The translations under genes and the position numbers were made by a program. The notes beneath the pieces were generated by a model. The model ran no database searches. It was not told where the DNA came from and saw nothing but the letters and a program-made list of their open reading frames with translations. DNA of 64,000 nucleotides from Edaphochlamys debaryana (taxonomy: Eukaryota; Chlorophyta; Chlorophyceae; Chlamydomonadales), in assembly GCA_016858145.1 (NCBI GenBank), contig JAEHOE010000172.1:62001-126000 (forward strand), read 5' to 3'. This document shows, in pieces, positions 61,801 to 64,000 of the stretch. Numbering within the stretch: the first letter of the stretch is position 1; each line of letters opens with the position of its first letter.

Positions 61801-64000
61801 GTGGGTCGCTTCAGCGAGGGGGGGTGCGCAAGGGGCGCCGCTGGCGGAGGCGGCTGTGGCGGCGAGCCCGGCTCTGACGCCGAGGCCAGGTCCGCGGGGG
61901 TCTCCGCCTCCGGCCCTGCGCGATCCGCATCGGCGGCGGCGGCCTCGGGCGCCGCCCCAGAGCCAGACGGCCGCGTCGACTCCTTGGCGTGCGGGCGGGA
62001 GGGCGCCGACGGCAGGTCGGACCGGCGCGAAGAGGGGCCTCCGAGGCGACCTCGTCCCACGGAGCGGTCACCATCGGGTGCGATCGAGAGCGCCACCACG
62101 GCCGGCTCCTGGTCAGGGCGGGAGCCCAAGGGCTCCGATCCCATGTTGCGGCGGCTCCTGACTAATCCAAACAGAAGGCGGTTGCCCCAGCGGGTGGAGG
62201 CCGGGCGGTTGGCCGAGCCACGTGACGTCCGTTGCGGCGCCGTGACCTCCGGGTCCGACAGCGGACTGAGGTCCTCGCTCCGCTCCCCCTCTGCCCCCTC
62301 GCCCTCGCCCTCCTCCCCTTCCTCCAAGACCGAAACCCGCAGCGTGCTGTGCCGCCCGACGTCTCGCGCCTCTCGCGGAGGCGGCGCCGCCGGGCCGTGC
62401 CGCAGGCTCTGGTTCAGCCGCCGCAGCGGCGGCAGCAGCGCTGCGCCCGCCGCAGCGAGCGTGGAGCTGCGGGTCACACCGGGCGCGCGGCCGGCTCTGT
62501 CGCCACTGGGGCTGCCGGCGCCGCCGGCTGCGGCGGGGCTCAGCCCGGCCAGGGAGACGAGGCGCGCAGGGGAGTCCGGTCGGGGGTCGCGGGTCGCAGG
62601 GCCGCTCGGGACGTCGTCCCGGACGGGGGGCACGCCCTCCACGCCCGTTGTGTCCCAAGGCACCAGGCCCTGCGCGGAACAAGGGATTGGGGCGACAAGG
62701 CAAGGGGAGCGCATGCCGTCAGGGCTAGGGTGGCGGCTGTGTGCGAAGGGCCACTCGTGTAAGCCTGTGCCTGAGCAGCCTGAGAGCAGCCCTTACCTGC
62801 AGGCCGCCTCCTTCGCCCCTCCTTGCTGACTCCTTCCTTCTCCCCAACCTGTTCTCCCCGCCGCCGGGGGCGGCGCCCCCGACCACAACCCCGCCCCAAA
62901 CCGTGCCCTGGGCTGGCCAGCTGTCCTCGTCCCATGGCAATGTGCCCACGCACCCACCCACCCACCTGCCAAGCGTCCTCGTCCAGCCCCTCCTCGTCCA
63001 CCGCCGCCGCGAGACCGTCGCTCAGCAGCCCCACGCCCTCCGCCGCCCGGCCGCCGCCCGAGCCCTCCGGCGGCCCCGCCCCGCCTCCGCCCGCGCCGCC
63101 CAGCATTTCCCCATGCCATATTCTCGCGCTCCCCCGGACGTTCTGCTGCTGCTGCTGCTGCTGCTGTTGTTGCTGTTGTTGTTGCTGTGAGACATGGGCG
63201 TGGGCATGGGCCTGGGGGTGGGCCTGGGGGTACGGATGGGCCTGGTGGGCCTGGTGCTGGGCCCACACGGTGTGGGCGCTGGGCAGGGAGCAGTGCTCCT
63301 CTAGGGGCAAGCAGGCCGCATCCAGAGAGGCCACGGTGGCGGCGGCGGCCTGCGCGATCTGGCTGTCGGCGGCGATGCCCCAACTGCCGTACATGCGACT
63401 GACGAAGTCGTCGGAGGAACGGCGGACGCCGCGGCTGCGGGGCGGGGCACGGCGGGACAAGGGCAGAGTTTTTGGGAGATTTGACAGCATGAGTCATGGT
63501 GTAGCGGCGGGAGAAAAGGGCATGTCATCGCCAGCCATTTTACGTTTCAGCTCCGTAGATTCACCATGAGCATCGCTGTTCGCTGCCCTCGCGTGGCCAG
63601 GCAACTACCGTGCTCCACAATCGTCACTCTACCAGCTCACTATGAGGACACACCGAGATCACCACAAGCCCTGGAGGCACTCACCCCTCGGCGAGGCTCC
63701 GCGCCTGAGTGAGCTTCCGCACGCCCCGGCCCGCCTGCACCCTCTCGGCGCCCGGTGCACCGGCGGGCGGGGACAGAGGCGGTAGCGCCTGCTGTCCTGC
63801 GGAGGCCGAAACGGCGCCCGGCCCGACCGCACCCGGGCTCGTGTCCGGGCCCAGGCCCAGGCCCAGGCCCAGGCCCAGGCCCAAGCTCGGGCCCAGGCCC
63901 GGGCCCAGGCTGCTCCCGAACAGTCGGCGTGCGCCCATGGCGGCTGCTCCCTCAACGGTGGCGGAGCGCCGCCGCGCCGCCGCCCCCAGCAGCAGCAGCG
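58895..64000 (-). CDS. Tandem class III nucleotidyl (adenylate/guanylate) cyclase, 3' part
   Basis: Eight exons in phase: >64000-63685, 62966-63434, 60888-62669, 60588-60707, 60321-60456, 59531-60199, 59287-59441 and 58895-59095. The open frame continues past the window end, so the N terminus (often a membrane or sensor part in algal cyclases) is missing. The last catalytic domain is clear: LFGGIAQRLAACHGGYVVAS, DGGHWVLVFGAPERAVAWGL, MRLRIGIDYGLAMVRLVPRT and LDYTGRPMNRAAR. The last carries the Asn and Arg used in catalysis and an Asp that usually selects ATP over GTP. An earlier domain is recognisable by FRGFRVRVGLHSGPQ and VAFRGEFLAVAKEVGD but lacks Asn-x-x-x-Arg. Long Pro/Ala/Gly-rich inserts and a polyglutamine run separate the parts. 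It probably makes cAMP; activity is not assured. Confidence 0.8.
63143..63187 (-). repeat. CAG/CAA run encoding polyglutamine in the cyclase
   Basis: Fifteen Gln codons in a row (CTG/TTG on the plus strand) in exon 62966-63434. A second coding repeat, GGCCCA units at about 63848-63893, encodes Leu-Gly pairs in the previous exon. Confidence 0.9.

Noticed and set aside
61138..62829. 563-codon plus-strand open frame opposite the cyclase
   Set aside because: Antisense of the large low-complexity cyclase exon. No splice context or motif.
1..64000. tRNA, rRNA or other structured RNA genes
   Set aside because: I looked for tRNA B-box-like and rRNA signatures by eye and found none I could defend. 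A covariance-model scan would be needed.

Overview
The window looks like nuclear DNA from a chlorophycean green alga of the Chlamydomonas/Volvox kind. It is very GC-rich and its genes are cut into many short exons by GC-rich introns with GTGAGT/GTGCG/GTGGG donors. Several genes and one retroelement are followed by the green-algal poly(A) signal TGTAA, and the encoded families (MLO, class III cyclase, GAF kinase, FAM227, F-box/ankyrin, plastid CAAX protease) fit. The species cannot be named. Exon chains below were built by hand, joining exons only where splice sites and codon phase agree, so exon edges are predictions.

Layout. 1-2084 (-): 5' part of a FAM227/FWWh-domain gene. About 2400-8575 (+): a non-LTR (L1-like) retrotransposon with two ORFs overlapping as TAATG. 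8799-12657 (+): an eight-exon plastid membrane protein, with one copy of a ~0.5 kb dispersed repeat in an intron. 14578-15914 (-): a thioredoxin-fold [2Fe-2S] ferredoxin-like protein. The second repeat copy (16148-16641) and a reverse-transcriptase scrap (~17 kb) follow. 17576-20861 (-): a secreted type I membrane glycoprotein with duplicated Cys-Asn motif blocks. 21419-22166 (-): a small glycine-zipper-like protein. 22.2-26.5 kb: minisatellite and eroded or unresolved coding pieces, including an MFS-like fragment. 26518-27925 (+): a protein with nine perfect 66-bp repeats and a C-terminal cysteine module. 28684-31406 (+): a predicted PD-(D/E)XK nuclease-kinase fusion. 32942-35340 (+): a plastid CAAX-type (CPBP) membrane protease. 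37755-44444 (-): a 17-exon myristoylation-motif GAF-domain protein kinase. 45.4-45.9 kb: a cluster of AT-rich palindromes. 47230-49604 (+): an F-box/ankyrin gene with two compensating frame shifts. 50892-57914 (-): a 16-exon MLO protein with C-terminal EF-hands. 58895-64000 (-): 3' part of a tandem class III nucleotidyl cyclase, continuing past the window end.

These are independent eukaryotic genes rather than an operon. Three neighbours at the right (GAF kinase, MLO-EF-hand, cyclase) belong to families used in signalling, but nothing in the sequence shows that they act together. The most unusual items are the nuclease-kinase fusion, the MLO protein with built-in EF-hands, the homogenised 66-bp repeat gene and the palindrome cluster. 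Single-base frame breaks in at least two genes may be real decay or uncorrected indels in the assembly.
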